A DNA stretch of 35,085 bases from Bacilli bacterium (GTDB taxonomy: Bacteria > Bacillota_I > Bacilli_A > RF39 > UBA660), in the NCBI GenBank assembly GCA_016302505.1, contig JAEDNL010000007.1:1-35085 (forward strand), written 5' to 3'. The notes beneath the pieces are model-generated. The model was not told the origin of the DNA, ran no database searches, and was given only the letters and a program-made list of their open reading frames with translations. Position 1 is the first letter of the stretch; the number at the start of each line of letters is the position of its first letter. The position numbers were made by a program, and so were the translations under genes. Below are positions 5,969 through 13,012 of this stretch, piece by piece.

Positions 5969-6850
5969 ATGAAAAAAAGAAATATGACAGCTTTGATAAG
6001 TTGTTTTGTTAAAAGTTATCACTATAAAAATTATAAATGTAGAATATTTAGTGATTTTTATGCAGATAAAATATTAAATGAAAAAGAATATGATGAAATA
6101 TCACAAAATATGGCAAATGGAATATCATTTTTTAATAAGAATTTTAAGGGTCCTGATGCTTTAAAATGGATAGTTAATAATAGGCTTTCACCTACAGTAC
6201 TAGCAAGAAGTGTTTTTTGTGAGAAACATTTATTAAATTCAATTAAATTTGGATGTAGAGAATATTTAATATATGCATCAGGATATGATACTTTTGCATA
6301 TAGAAATAAATATAATATAAAGGTATTTGAAATAGATATGCCTAATATGATTGAAGACAAATTAAAAAGATTAAATGAATATGATCAAAAGAAAGCAACA
6401 TATATTAAATGTGATTTTACTACTGATGAATGGATAAATAGCATTATTAATAGTGATTATGATAGGAATAAAATATCATTTAATAGTTTACTTGGTATCA
6501 GTTATTATCTAACATATGATGAATTTAGTAATATGATTAAAAATATATCTAATATTATTTGTGATGGTAGTAGTATTATCTTTGATTATCCGACTTATGA
6601 GCAAAGTGATACTTCTAAGTGTAATGAATCTTTAGCAATTGCTTCTAATAATAAAATGAAGTCTAAATATACCTATAAAGAAATAGAAAAAATACTTAGT
6701 GATAATAACTTATACATATATGAGCATCTTGATTATAACGAAATGACTAATAATTATTTTAAAATATTCAATCATATGAATCCCGATGATAGAATGTATG
6801 CCCAAAAAGGAGTTAGTTATTGTCTAGCAATTAAAAAAAGTATGTTATAA
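5969..6850 (+). CDS. SAM-dependent methyltransferase, leucine carboxyl methyltransferase (LCM) family
   Basis: 293 residues. It likely uses S-adenosylmethionine to methylate an unknown acceptor. The LCM-family layout is visible: LARSVFCEKHLLNS, then the SAM-binding loop GCREYLIYASGYDTFAYR (residues about 92-109), then FEIDMPNMIEDK where the acidic residue after the second strand binds the ribose, then KCDFTTDEW and a LLGISYYLT motif. In bacteria this group (Pfam LCM) is mostly linked to polyketide or small-molecule methylation, but the substrate cannot be predicted here. The ribosome binding site GAGGTGAGG is followed by ATG 5969. Confidence 0.75.
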   Translation: MKKRNMTALISCFVKSYHYKNYKCRIFSDFYADKILNEKEYDEISQNMANGISFFNKNFKGPDALKWIVNNRLSPTVLARSVFCEKHLLNSIKFGCREYLIYASGYDTFAYRNKYNIKVFEIDMPNMIEDKLKRLNEYDQKKATYIKCDFTTDEWINSIINSDYDRNKISFNSLLGISYYLTYDEFSNMIKNISNIICDGSSIIFDYPTYEQSDTSKCNESLAIASNNKMKSKYTYKEIEKILSDNNLYIYEHLDYNEMTNNYFKIFNHMNPDDRMYAQKGVSYCLAIKKSML

Positions 6851-6869
6851 TATTATTAAAGGGGTTATA

Positions 6870-7056
6870 ATGAATAGAGAAGATATAATAAAAATATATA
6901 TTTATTAGTGGTGCTTCTATAGTTATGCACGGAATTAAATATAAAACTAGTGATATAGATATAGCAGTAACAAAAGATTATTATTAATATTTACTTAATT
7001 ATTATGAACGTGTTTTTGAAGGTGAATATTATGTTATAATTAAATTAATCAGGAGG
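6870..7056 (+). pseudogene. Remnant of a nucleotidyltransferase-fold gene
   Basis: An ATG at 6870 with AAAGGGG upstream opens MNREDIIKIYIY and stops at TAG 6906. One frame over, the sequence continues as ISGASIVMHGIKYKTSDIDI, the hallmark of the nucleotidyltransferase fold (GG/GAS then HG, T-x-DIDI), then has a TAA at 6985 and goes on as YLLNYYERVFEG. So one frameshift (probably an internal deletion as well) and one stop have broken it, and the 3' half is missing. Intact relatives are stand-alone small proteins or antitoxin/toxin-type nucleotidyltransferases; which kind cannot be told. Confidence 0.6.
7032..7040 (+). promoter_or_regulatory. Extended -10 of the 7062 gene
   Basis: TGTTATAAT, located within the nucleotidyltransferase remnant, 21 bases before the ATG. 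Confidence 0.6.
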
Positions 7057-7061
7057 AAAAA

Positions 7062-7496
7062 ATGAATAAAAAAGAAGAAAAAATATATGGAATTTACCCA
7101 GGTTCTATTGAAAGAACCGATTTAATAGATAATTTAAATGAAATTGATTTATATTTACAAATAGACGCTGTTAAAGAAAATATATATTGGAAATATAATA
7201 TGGCCAATATTGCTCATATTGATGTTAATTCAAATGAAGATAGGTATGCTTTAGAATATTTAATATATAAAACAAAGAAATTTGGTACTAAAATACCAAA
7301 TCCTCAAAAAGGAAAACATATTAAATTAACAGAAGAATATTTAATGTGGTATGAATATTATGAAAATCATTTTAAAAATGTTTTAAATGAAAGTGAATGG
7401 AATGAGTTTTTAAGAAGAAAGCAAAATGATGAAGATGTTAGTGAATTTTTACCAAGTGGTAAATGGAAAGAATTTTCACTAAAAAGAAAAAGATAG
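7062..7496 (+). CDS. Unknown 144-residue soluble protein
   Basis: No family recognised. The protein is hydrophilic, charged and has no signal peptide or membrane helix. Notable segments are YGIYPGSIERTDLIDNL at the N-terminus and WYEYYENHFKNVL rich in aromatic residues near residue 95-110. A canonical AGGAGG precedes ATG 7062. The stop codon TAG at 7494 overlaps the ribosome binding site of gpmA (8 bases between the genes), so it is co-translated with phosphoglycerate mutase. That link may be regulatory or accidental. Confidence 0.75.
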   Translation: MNKKEEKIYGIYPGSIERTDLIDNLNEIDLYLQIDAVKENIYWKYNMANIAHIDVNSNEDRYALEYLIYKTKKFGTKIPNPQKGKHIKLTEEYLMWYEYYENHFKNVLNESEWNEFLRRKQNDEDVSEFLPSGKWKEFSLKRKR

Positions 7497-7504
7497 GAGT
7501 AATT

Positions 7505-8191
7505 ATGAAATTAGTTTTATTAAGACATGGACAAAGTGTATGGAATAAGGAAAATAAATTTACTGGATGGACTGATGTAGAATTAACCAAAGATGGTAAA
7601 AAAGAAGCACATGAAGCAGGTAAAATATTAAAAGAAAAAGGATATACTTTTGATATTGCATTTACATCTGTATTGAAAAGAGCTAATGATACTTTAGATA
7701 TTGTATTAAAAGAAATGAATCTTAATATTCCTGTTTATTATAATTATAAACTAAATGAAAGACATTATGGTGCTTTACAAGGACTAAATAAGGATGAAAC
7801 TAAAGAAAAATATGGAGAAGAACAAGTACATTTATGGAGACGTAGTGCAAGTGTAAGACCACCTGCATTAGATGTTAATGATGAAAGATATCCTGGTAAT
7901 GATATTAAATACAAAGGTTTAAATAAAAAAGATATACCACTTACAGAGTGTTTATTAGACACAATGAAAAGAACTGTAGAATATTATGAATCTGAGATTA
8001 AAAAAGAATTATTACTTGGTAAAAATGTTTTAGTTGTTGCTCATGGTAATAGTTTAAGATCGATAATTAAATATTTAGAAAATATTAGTGATGAAGATAT
8101 AATGAATATAGAACTTCCAACCGGAGTGCCATACATATATGAAATGGATGAAGAATTAAAAATAATTAATAAATTCTTTCTTAATAAATAA
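7505..8191 (+). CDS. gpmA: 2,3-bisphosphoglycerate-dependent phosphoglycerate mutase
   Basis: Interconverts 3- and 2-phosphoglycerate in glycolysis. 228 residues from ATG 7505, which has AGGAG in front; the frame extends 14 codons upstream but that part overlaps the previous gene and lacks homology. Motifs: phospho-acceptor RHGQSVWN at 7-14, FTGWTD, the catalytic Glu in LNERHYGALQGLNK (about 85-98), a RRSASVRPP loop and the second histidine in AHGNSLR (about 179). All expected active-site residues are present. RANDTL replaces the usual RAIKTL segment, a small difference. Confidence 0.93.
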   Translation: MKLVLLRHGQSVWNKENKFTGWTDVELTKDGKKEAHEAGKILKEKGYTFDIAFTSVLKRANDTLDIVLKEMNLNIPVYYNYKLNERHYGALQGLNKDETKEKYGEEQVHLWRRSASVRPPALDVNDERYPGNDIKYKGLNKKDIPLTECLLDTMKRTVEYYESEIKKELLLGKNVLVVAHGNSLRSIIKYLENISDEDIMNIELPTGVPYIYEMDEELKIINKFFLNK

Positions 8192-8227
8192 AATTATTAT
8201 ATAATAACAAATAAAAAGGAGAAACTT

Positions 8228-9043
8228 ATGACATATGAAAATTTAAAAAACATCATAGATGAAAAAATAAATAGTGAATGTAAATGCTTATCTGCGTTTG
8301 ATTTGTATATGTTAGCAGTATCAAGTTTAACATCAATACACAAAGTACTTTCTGATGATTTATTTATATCATCTATGAATTATTTACATGGGTATGGAAA
8401 AAGGAATTTAAAAAAAATTAGCAAAATTGATGGTAAAAAATCTCCATTTATTGCTGGAGTACAGTACTTTACTGGTACGAGAGAAGAAGATAATAGAATG
8501 TTATTTTTATTAATATCAGAATATAAAAATATTGATAGAAGAACAGTATTAGAAGTATTTACTAAAAATAATGAACTAAATTATAAACTTCATTTTGATC
8601 ATGTAGAAGACAAAGATAAAGATTCTCATATAGTTAAATATTCAAAAACATTTTTAAAATCATTTAAAAATGAATTATTAGAAAGATTAGATGATATAAA
8701 AACTATTAGTGAAATATATGATGTAACATTAAATGGATTTGATGTTCATGCCGCTGATAAATATCAAGTAATAAATGACGGTCTATTCAAAGTAACTTTT
8801 GAAACAACTGCTAATGAAACAGATTTACACGTTGACATAGGATTTAATGATTCTCAATTAAATTCTCTTTCAAATACAAGTTGGCTTAGTAAATGTACGC
8901 TTTCTAACTATATAAAAGAAAATAAAATGAAAATATTATCAAAAATAAAAGTAAATGAAGAAGAACTAAATAATTTTTATAAAAATCTATGTTCTATGAG
9001 AAGAAAACAAAGTATTGAACCAACATTAAAATTACATAAATAA
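8228..9043 (+). CDS. Unknown 271-residue cytosolic protein
   Basis: No family recognised. The sequence is soluble with no membrane segment. The N-terminal half has ECKCLSAFDLYMLAV and a YFTGTREEDNRMLFLLISEYKNI stretch; the C-terminal half begins GFDVHAADKYQV and has a beta-looking FKVTFETT then DLHVDIGFND. The ribosome binding site AAGGAG precedes ATG 8228, and the gene ends in a strong terminator, so it is the last gene of the 7062 unit or has its own promoter (TATAAT near 8198). Confidence 0.75.
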   Translation: MTYENLKNIIDEKINSECKCLSAFDLYMLAVSSLTSIHKVLSDDLFISSMNYLHGYGKRNLKKISKIDGKKSPFIAGVQYFTGTREEDNRMLFLLISEYKNIDRRTVLEVFTKNNELNYKLHFDHVEDKDKDSHIVKYSKTFLKSFKNELLERLDDIKTISEIYDVTLNGFDVHAADKYQVINDGLFKVTFETTANETDLHVDIGFNDSQLNSLSNTSWLSKCTLSNYIKENKMKILSKIKVNEEELNNFYKNLCSMRRKQSIEPTLKLHK

Positions 9044-9044
9044 T

Positions 9045-9077
9045 AAAGACAAAAAGAGTAATTTTGTCTTTTTATTT
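9045..9077 (+). terminator. Terminator after the 8228 gene
   Basis: Perfect 10-bp stem AAAGACAAAA/TTTTGTCTTT (9045-9054, 9062-9071), 7-base loop, T-rich tail. Confidence 0.85.
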
Positions 9078-9118
9078 TGATACCTAAACTCCTCAAATTT
9101 GCTTTTTAGTGATAATTA

Positions 9119-9127
9119 TGGTATAAT
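9119..9127 (+). promoter_or_regulatory. Extended -10 of the lysozyme-like gene
   Basis: TGGTATAAT, 29 bases before the ATG at 9157. Confidence 0.7.
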
Positions 9128-9156
9128 ACATAATACTTATTTTTGAAGGAGAAAAA

Positions 9157-9711
9157 ATGATAAGAATAATTTTAATGATATTTAGTTTAATATCATTTCA
9201 ATCTAACAAAGTAGATGAAAATAATTTTAAATATATAGATACACAAATAAAAGTAAATATAAATGAATTTAAAGAAAAAAAAGAATTATATGAAAAGAAG
9301 AATTATTTTAATGGAGAATCTAAAGAACAAATAGCTAATAAATTAGATAGATATTTAAATTCAACATTAAAGGGTAAAGGTAAATTTATAGTTGATTATT
9401 CACTAGAAGTAGGAATGGATCCATATTTAGCAACGGGCGTTATGCTTCAAGAAACGGGTTGCTATTGGACATGTAGTTATCTTACAAGAGTGTGTAATAA
9501 TGTTGGTGGCAATAAAGGCGGTCCTTCTTGTAATGGTGGTAGTTATAGAAAGTTTAATACTATTGAAGAAGGAATTAAATTTGCTATTAACAAATTAAAT
9601 AGCTATTATAGTAAAGGTAAAACAACAACCAGTGAAATTGGGCCGTATTATGCTAGTGATCCAAAATGGGCACAAAGAGTAAATAATTATATTAATAAAT
9701 TAAAAAAATAA
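9157..9711 (+). CDS. Secreted lysozyme/glucosaminidase-like protein
   Basis: 184 residues with an N-terminal signal peptide (MIRIILMIFSLISFQS) and no other membrane segment. From residue about 55 the sequence fits the peptidoglycan glucosaminidase/lysozyme-like fold: VDYSLEVGMDPYLATGVMLQETG with Glu99 at the usual catalytic acid place, then CNNVGGNKGG, F-x-TIEEGIKFAI, and YYASDPKWAQRVNNYI near the end. Four cysteines (102, 106, 113, 125) cluster around the active site and could form two disulfides, which is unusual for a Gram-positive autolysin. The likely role is wall remodelling. Followed at 28 bases by the 9740 gene. Confidence 0.75.
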   Translation: MIRIILMIFSLISFQSNKVDENNFKYIDTQIKVNINEFKEKKELYEKKNYFNGESKEQIANKLDRYLNSTLKGKGKFIVDYSLEVGMDPYLATGVMLQETGCYWTCSYLTRVCNNVGGNKGGPSCNGGSYRKFNTIEEGIKFAINKLNSYYSKGKTTTSEIGPYYASDPKWAQRVNNYINKLKK

Positions 9712-9739
9712 GATAAATCAAGGGAAGGGGTGTTATTAA

Positions 9740-10366
9740 ATGGAACATGATATTTATATGCATGCAATAAATGCAAGATATGAATATGATTCTGTGAGTA
9801 CTAGAGTAGTACTTTATAAAATTTTAAAATGTAATGCACTTCTTTCACTTAGAAAGCAAAGAAGATTTAACAAAGGTGGATTTACTGGTAGAGACTATAT
9901 ATCACTTTGTGATTATAATAAAAAAGATATAGTAAATAAAGGGGTAGATGAATATAATTCATATCATACATATATCAAAAATAGTTTATCTTTAATGATA
10001 GCTAAAGAGGGAATAGATGTAATAGAACCACAACTTGTTGATATTTGTACTAAAAGTGGATATGCATTTAGAAAAATGGAAATTCTTGGTAAAAGTAAGA
10101 CATTAAGATATTCTGATATGCCAGATGAAGTACAAGTAAAAGATAAACTAAATCTTGATAATTTAATAGGAGTGACATTTCCAACTCATTTGTTATGTGG
10201 ACCTGATAAAGAATTTTCAAAAGAAGTAATTCAAATTATAATAAATGATATAGATGCAATATTAAAAAAATTTGATAGAGATTTACCCATTTATGATATA
10301 AATACTGAATTGAATTTAAAAGATAAGGAGCAAAAAGAATTAGTAATTGAAAAATTATATAAATAA
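9740..10366 (+). CDS. Unknown protein with ADP-ribosyltransferase-like sequence pattern
   Basis: 208 residues, soluble. I do not recognise the family with certainty. The N-terminus (YMHAINARYEYDSV, then LYKILKCNALLSLRKQ) resembles the first strand and helix of DarT/ART-like enzymes, where a His is followed by a helix ending in GxL. GRDYISLCDY offers a Tyr (Y53), and YSDMPDEVQVKDKL followed by LIGVTFP resembles the strand that carries the catalytic Glu (E130). That gives a possible H-Y-E triad. There is no antitoxin-like partner gene. It sits between the lysozyme-like gene and the T-box leader. GGAAGGGG precedes ATG 9740. The ADP-ribosyltransferase idea is inference. Confidence 0.45.
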   Translation: MEHDIYMHAINARYEYDSVSTRVVLYKILKCNALLSLRKQRRFNKGGFTGRDYISLCDYNKKDIVNKGVDEYNSYHTYIKNSLSLMIAKEGIDVIEPQLVDICTKSGYAFRKMEILGKSKTLRYSDMPDEVQVKDKLNLDNLIGVTFPTHLLCGPDKEFSKEVIQIIINDIDAILKKFDRDLPIYDINTELNLKDKEQKELVIEKLYK

Positions 10367-10377
10367 TTTAAAAGTAA

Positions 10378-10406
10378 TTGACAAACAAAATATTAAGTAA
10401 TATAAT
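10378..10406 (+). promoter_or_regulatory. Consensus promoter of the aspS operon
   Basis: Perfect TTGACA (10378-10383), 17-base spacer and TATAAT (10401-10406). Transcription would start near 10413, giving a leader of about 156 bases. Confidence 0.9.
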
Positions 10407-10412
10407 ACACAT

Positions 10413-10551
10413 GTAAACGTTGAGGAAAAAAATGTGACAGTTTTCTGAGTTTAAGCGCTTATCAGCGTTATGGATATTAAAGGTAGAAATTAAATCTATG
10501 AAGTAAGATGGCACCGCGAACGACCTCGCTCTTACGTTGTAGATTTTTTTT
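10413..10551 (+). promoter_or_regulatory. Compact T-box riboswitch (Asp specifier) upstream of aspS
   Basis: The leader senses uncharged tRNA and controls transcription into aspS. The T-box core is clear: a 7-base bulge TGGCACC (10509-10515) between helix 10503-10508/10530-10535 and helix 10516-10519/10526-10529. Its TGGC pairs with a tRNA ending GCCA, as tRNA-Asp does. Stem III is GTAGA/TCTAT (10483-10487, 10495-10499). The 5' part has hairpin GGAAAA/TTTTCT (10424-10429, 10441-10446) with an 11-base loop containing GAC-A at 10436-10439, the Asp specifier. A strong outer helix (10416-10423 with 10462-10469) can enclose it. The terminator extends the T-box helix outward (10494-10501 with 10537-10544) to eight U. 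The whole element is only about 140 bases, lacking the distal Stem I and Stem II of standard Bacillus T-boxes. Confidence 0.85.
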
Positions 10552-10568
10552 CATATATTGGAGGAATT

Positions 10569-12311
10569 ATGGAAAACAAATATAGAAATGTATATTGCGG
10601 TGAAGTAACAAAAGAATATGTTGATAAAGAAGTAAGACTAGCAGGATGGATTGATACTATTAGAAATTTAGGGAGTCTTATATTTATAACTTTAAGAGAT
10701 GAAAAAGGTATAGTACAATTAATTTCAAATGATGTAGAAACATATAAAAATCTTAATAGAGAAAGTACAATTACAGTAACAGGTATCGTTAAAAAAAGAA
10801 CTGATGATATGATTAATAAAAATATGAAAACTGGTGAAATAGAGGTTGAAATTAAATCATTGGAAGTACTGGGTGATGTATATAAAACATTACCATTTGA
10901 AGTTAATTCAAGTAAAACTTCTAGTGAAGAGACTAGACTTAAATATAGATATTTAGACCTTAGAAATAAGGAAGTACATGATGGGATTATATTTAGAACT
11001 AAAGTACTTGATTTTATTCGTAAAACTATGAAAAATATGGACTTTACTGAGATACAAACACCAATTTTAACAGCATCTAGTCCAGAAGGAGCAAGGGATT
11101 TTATTGTTCCTAGCAGAAAATATAAAGGTAAATTCTATGCTTTACCACAAGCACCACAAATATTTAAGCAACTATTAATGTGTAGTGGATTTAATAGATA
11201 TTTTCAAATTGCGCCTTGTTTCAGAGATGAAGATCCAAGACGAGATAGACTTTATGGAGAATTTTATCAGCTTGATTTTGAAATGTCATTCGCAACTCAA
11301 GAAGATGTATTTGAAGTTGGACAAAAAGTATTTTATGATACATTTAAAGAATTTGGAAATAAAGAAGTAAGCACTGTTCCATTTAGAAGAATACCATATA
11401 GAGAAGCTATGGAAAAATATGGTAGTGATAAACCTGATTTGAGAATTAAATTTGAAATAGAAAATCTAACTCAAATACTAAATAATAATGAATCAGTTGT
11501 ATTTAAAGATAAAGAAGTTAAATGTATGAAACTAGATTTATGTGATAAATCTAATTCATGGTTTAAGAAATTAGAAAGTGAATATAAAGAATTAGGAGTT
11601 TCTGCTCTTGGATTTATTAAAATAGAAAATGATGAAGTTAGTGGTTCTATGACTAAGTTATTTAGCGAGTCTGAACTTAAAGAAATTAAAGAAAAGATGT
11701 CTTTAGAAAACAATAACTATTTAATAATAATATGTGGAACTAAGAGTGAAAAATTTGATAAGTTATGTGGTAATTTAAGACTTAGATTAGCAGATGAATT
11801 AAATTTAATTGATAAATCTAAATATGAATTTTGTATTATTGTAGACTTTCCATTCTATGAATGGAACGAGGAAGAAGGCAAATGGGATTTTACACACAAT
11901 CCATTTAGTATGCCAAATGGTGGACTTAAATCACTTGAAACAATGAATCCAAAGGATATAGTAGCGTGTCAATATGACTTTGTGTGTAACGGTCTTGAGA
12001 TGGCTAGTGGCGGTGAGAGAAATTATAATCCGATTATTCTAAAAAAAGCATTTGAAATAGCTGGTTATGATGAAAGTGTTGTTGAAAGTAAGTTCCCATC
12101 ATTATATCAAGCTTTCCAATTTGGAGCACCTCCTCATGCTGGTATGGCTCCTGGTATAGATAGAATACTTATGCTTTTAAAAGATGAAGATAATATTCGT
12201 GAAATGGTAGCTTTTCCAATGGCAGCTAATGGAGCTGATGCATTAATGGGAAGCCCTAATGAAGTATTTGAACATCAATTAAGAGAGACACATATAAAAA
12301 TAAGAGATTAG
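10569..12311 (+). CDS. aspS: Aspartyl-tRNA synthetase
   Basis: Charges tRNA-Asp. 580 residues, the bacterial AspRS length. N-terminal OB-fold anticodon-binding domain (AGWIDTIRNLGSLIFITLRD, residues about 24-44), class II motif 2 around CFRDEDPRRDR (about 216-227), inserted GAD domain (about 270-410), FTHNPFSMP at about 440 and motif 3 GMAPGIDRILMLL at about 526. The motif 2 tail GEFYQLDFEMSF differs from the QPEFTQ of the common Bacillus-type enzyme and recalls the AspRS subgroup I know from alphaproteobacteria and other lineages, so origin by transfer is possible. The N-terminal start has GGAGG 5 bases upstream. Regulated by the T-box. Confidence 0.95.
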   Translation: MENKYRNVYCGEVTKEYVDKEVRLAGWIDTIRNLGSLIFITLRDEKGIVQLISNDVETYKNLNRESTITVTGIVKKRTDDMINKNMKTGEIEVEIKSLEVLGDVYKTLPFEVNSSKTSSEETRLKYRYLDLRNKEVHDGIIFRTKVLDFIRKTMKNMDFTEIQTPILTASSPEGARDFIVPSRKYKGKFYALPQAPQIFKQLLMCSGFNRYFQIAPCFRDEDPRRDRLYGEFYQLDFEMSFATQEDVFEVGQKVFYDTFKEFGNKEVSTVPFRRIPYREAMEKYGSDKPDLRIKFEIENLTQILNNNESVVFKDKEVKCMKLDLCDKSNSWFKKLESEYKELGVSALGFIKIENDEVSGSMTKLFSESELKEIKEKMSLENNNYLIIICGTKSEKFDKLCGNLRLRLADELNLIDKSKYEFCIIVDFPFYEWNEEEGKWDFTHNPFSMPNGGLKSLETMNPKDIVACQYDFVCNGLEMASGGERNYNPIILKKAFEIAGYDESVVESKFPSLYQAFQFGAPPHAGMAPGIDRILMLLKDEDNIREMVAFPMAANGADALMGSPNEVFEHQLRETHIKIRD

Positions 12312-12328
12312 TAAAGGATTTGAATAAA

Positions 12329-13012
12329 ATGAACATAAAAGAAAAAGAATTATCACAAATAAATGAAAATTCACTATTACATTTTGCTACAATAGAGTCA
12401 TATAATGATATTGAAAAATATGGTATAAGAAGAGAATTTACAAATAATACTATTGAACAGGCAACTACTTATAAAACAACTTTTTCTAAAGGACCTATTG
12501 GTTTATTAAAAATGACTGATATGTGGATTAGTAATTTGATTTATTCAGTGGGGTTAGATAAATATTTTTCTAGTCTAGTTTCATTTAGCGCTACTGAATA
12601 CAGCGAAATAAAAGATAATTATAATAGACTATATAGAGAAGGCAAAATTAATATAGAGAGTTTTATTAATGATGTTTATGAATATTTAGATAGATTTTTA
12701 ATTTCAGATATAATACTTGAAATTAATAATGATGATGATAGTATTATAAAAGCAACATCAGATAATTATGAGCTTGATAAAACATATAATTTTGATAGAG
12801 AAATCATTAGAGAAAAATTAGAGTATTTAGTCAGTGGTGTAGTTACAACTAATGACATTAATTTAATTGTTAGTGATAATAAAGCAAGTGCTAAAGGCAT
12901 AATAAAACAATTATATAATGAGTATAAAGGACTATCTTTTGACTATTTAGATGGATTTATGGAATATATAAATGATTTAAGAGTAGAACCTAAATTAAGG
13001 AGGAAAAATTAA
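12329..13012 (+). CDS. Unknown protein between aspS and lysS
   Basis: 227 residues from ATG 12329; the frame could begin with TTG 12320, but AAAGGA then lies only 1 base upstream. No family recognised. It is soluble and acidic. The start LLHFATIESYNDIEKYGIRR has the His-then-helix-then-Gly look of ADP-ribosyltransferase-like first strands, as in the 9740 protein, and SLVSFSATEY follows at about residue 85. The rest is helical and ends in basic LRRKN. Its stop overlaps the lysS start (TAATG) and the lysS ribosome binding site is inside its last codons, so translation is coupled. It would be induced with aspS through the Asp T-box. Confidence 0.7.
   Translation: MNIKEKELSQINENSLLHFATIESYNDIEKYGIRREFTNNTIEQATTYKTTFSKGPIGLLKMTDMWISNLIYSVGLDKYFSSLVSFSATEYSEIKDNYNRLYREGKINIESFINDVYEYLDRFLISDIILEINNDDDSIIKATSDNYELDKTYNFDREIIREKLEYLVSGVVTTNDINLIVSDNKASAKGIIKQLYNEYKGLSFDYLDGFMEYINDLRVEPKLRRKN

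Noticed and set aside
10520..10540. Conventional competing terminator ACGAC/GTTGT in the T-box leader
   Set aside because: Only five pairs with a G-U and an 11-base loop; the outward-extended helix to the U run is far stronger. It is kept as a minor alternative only.
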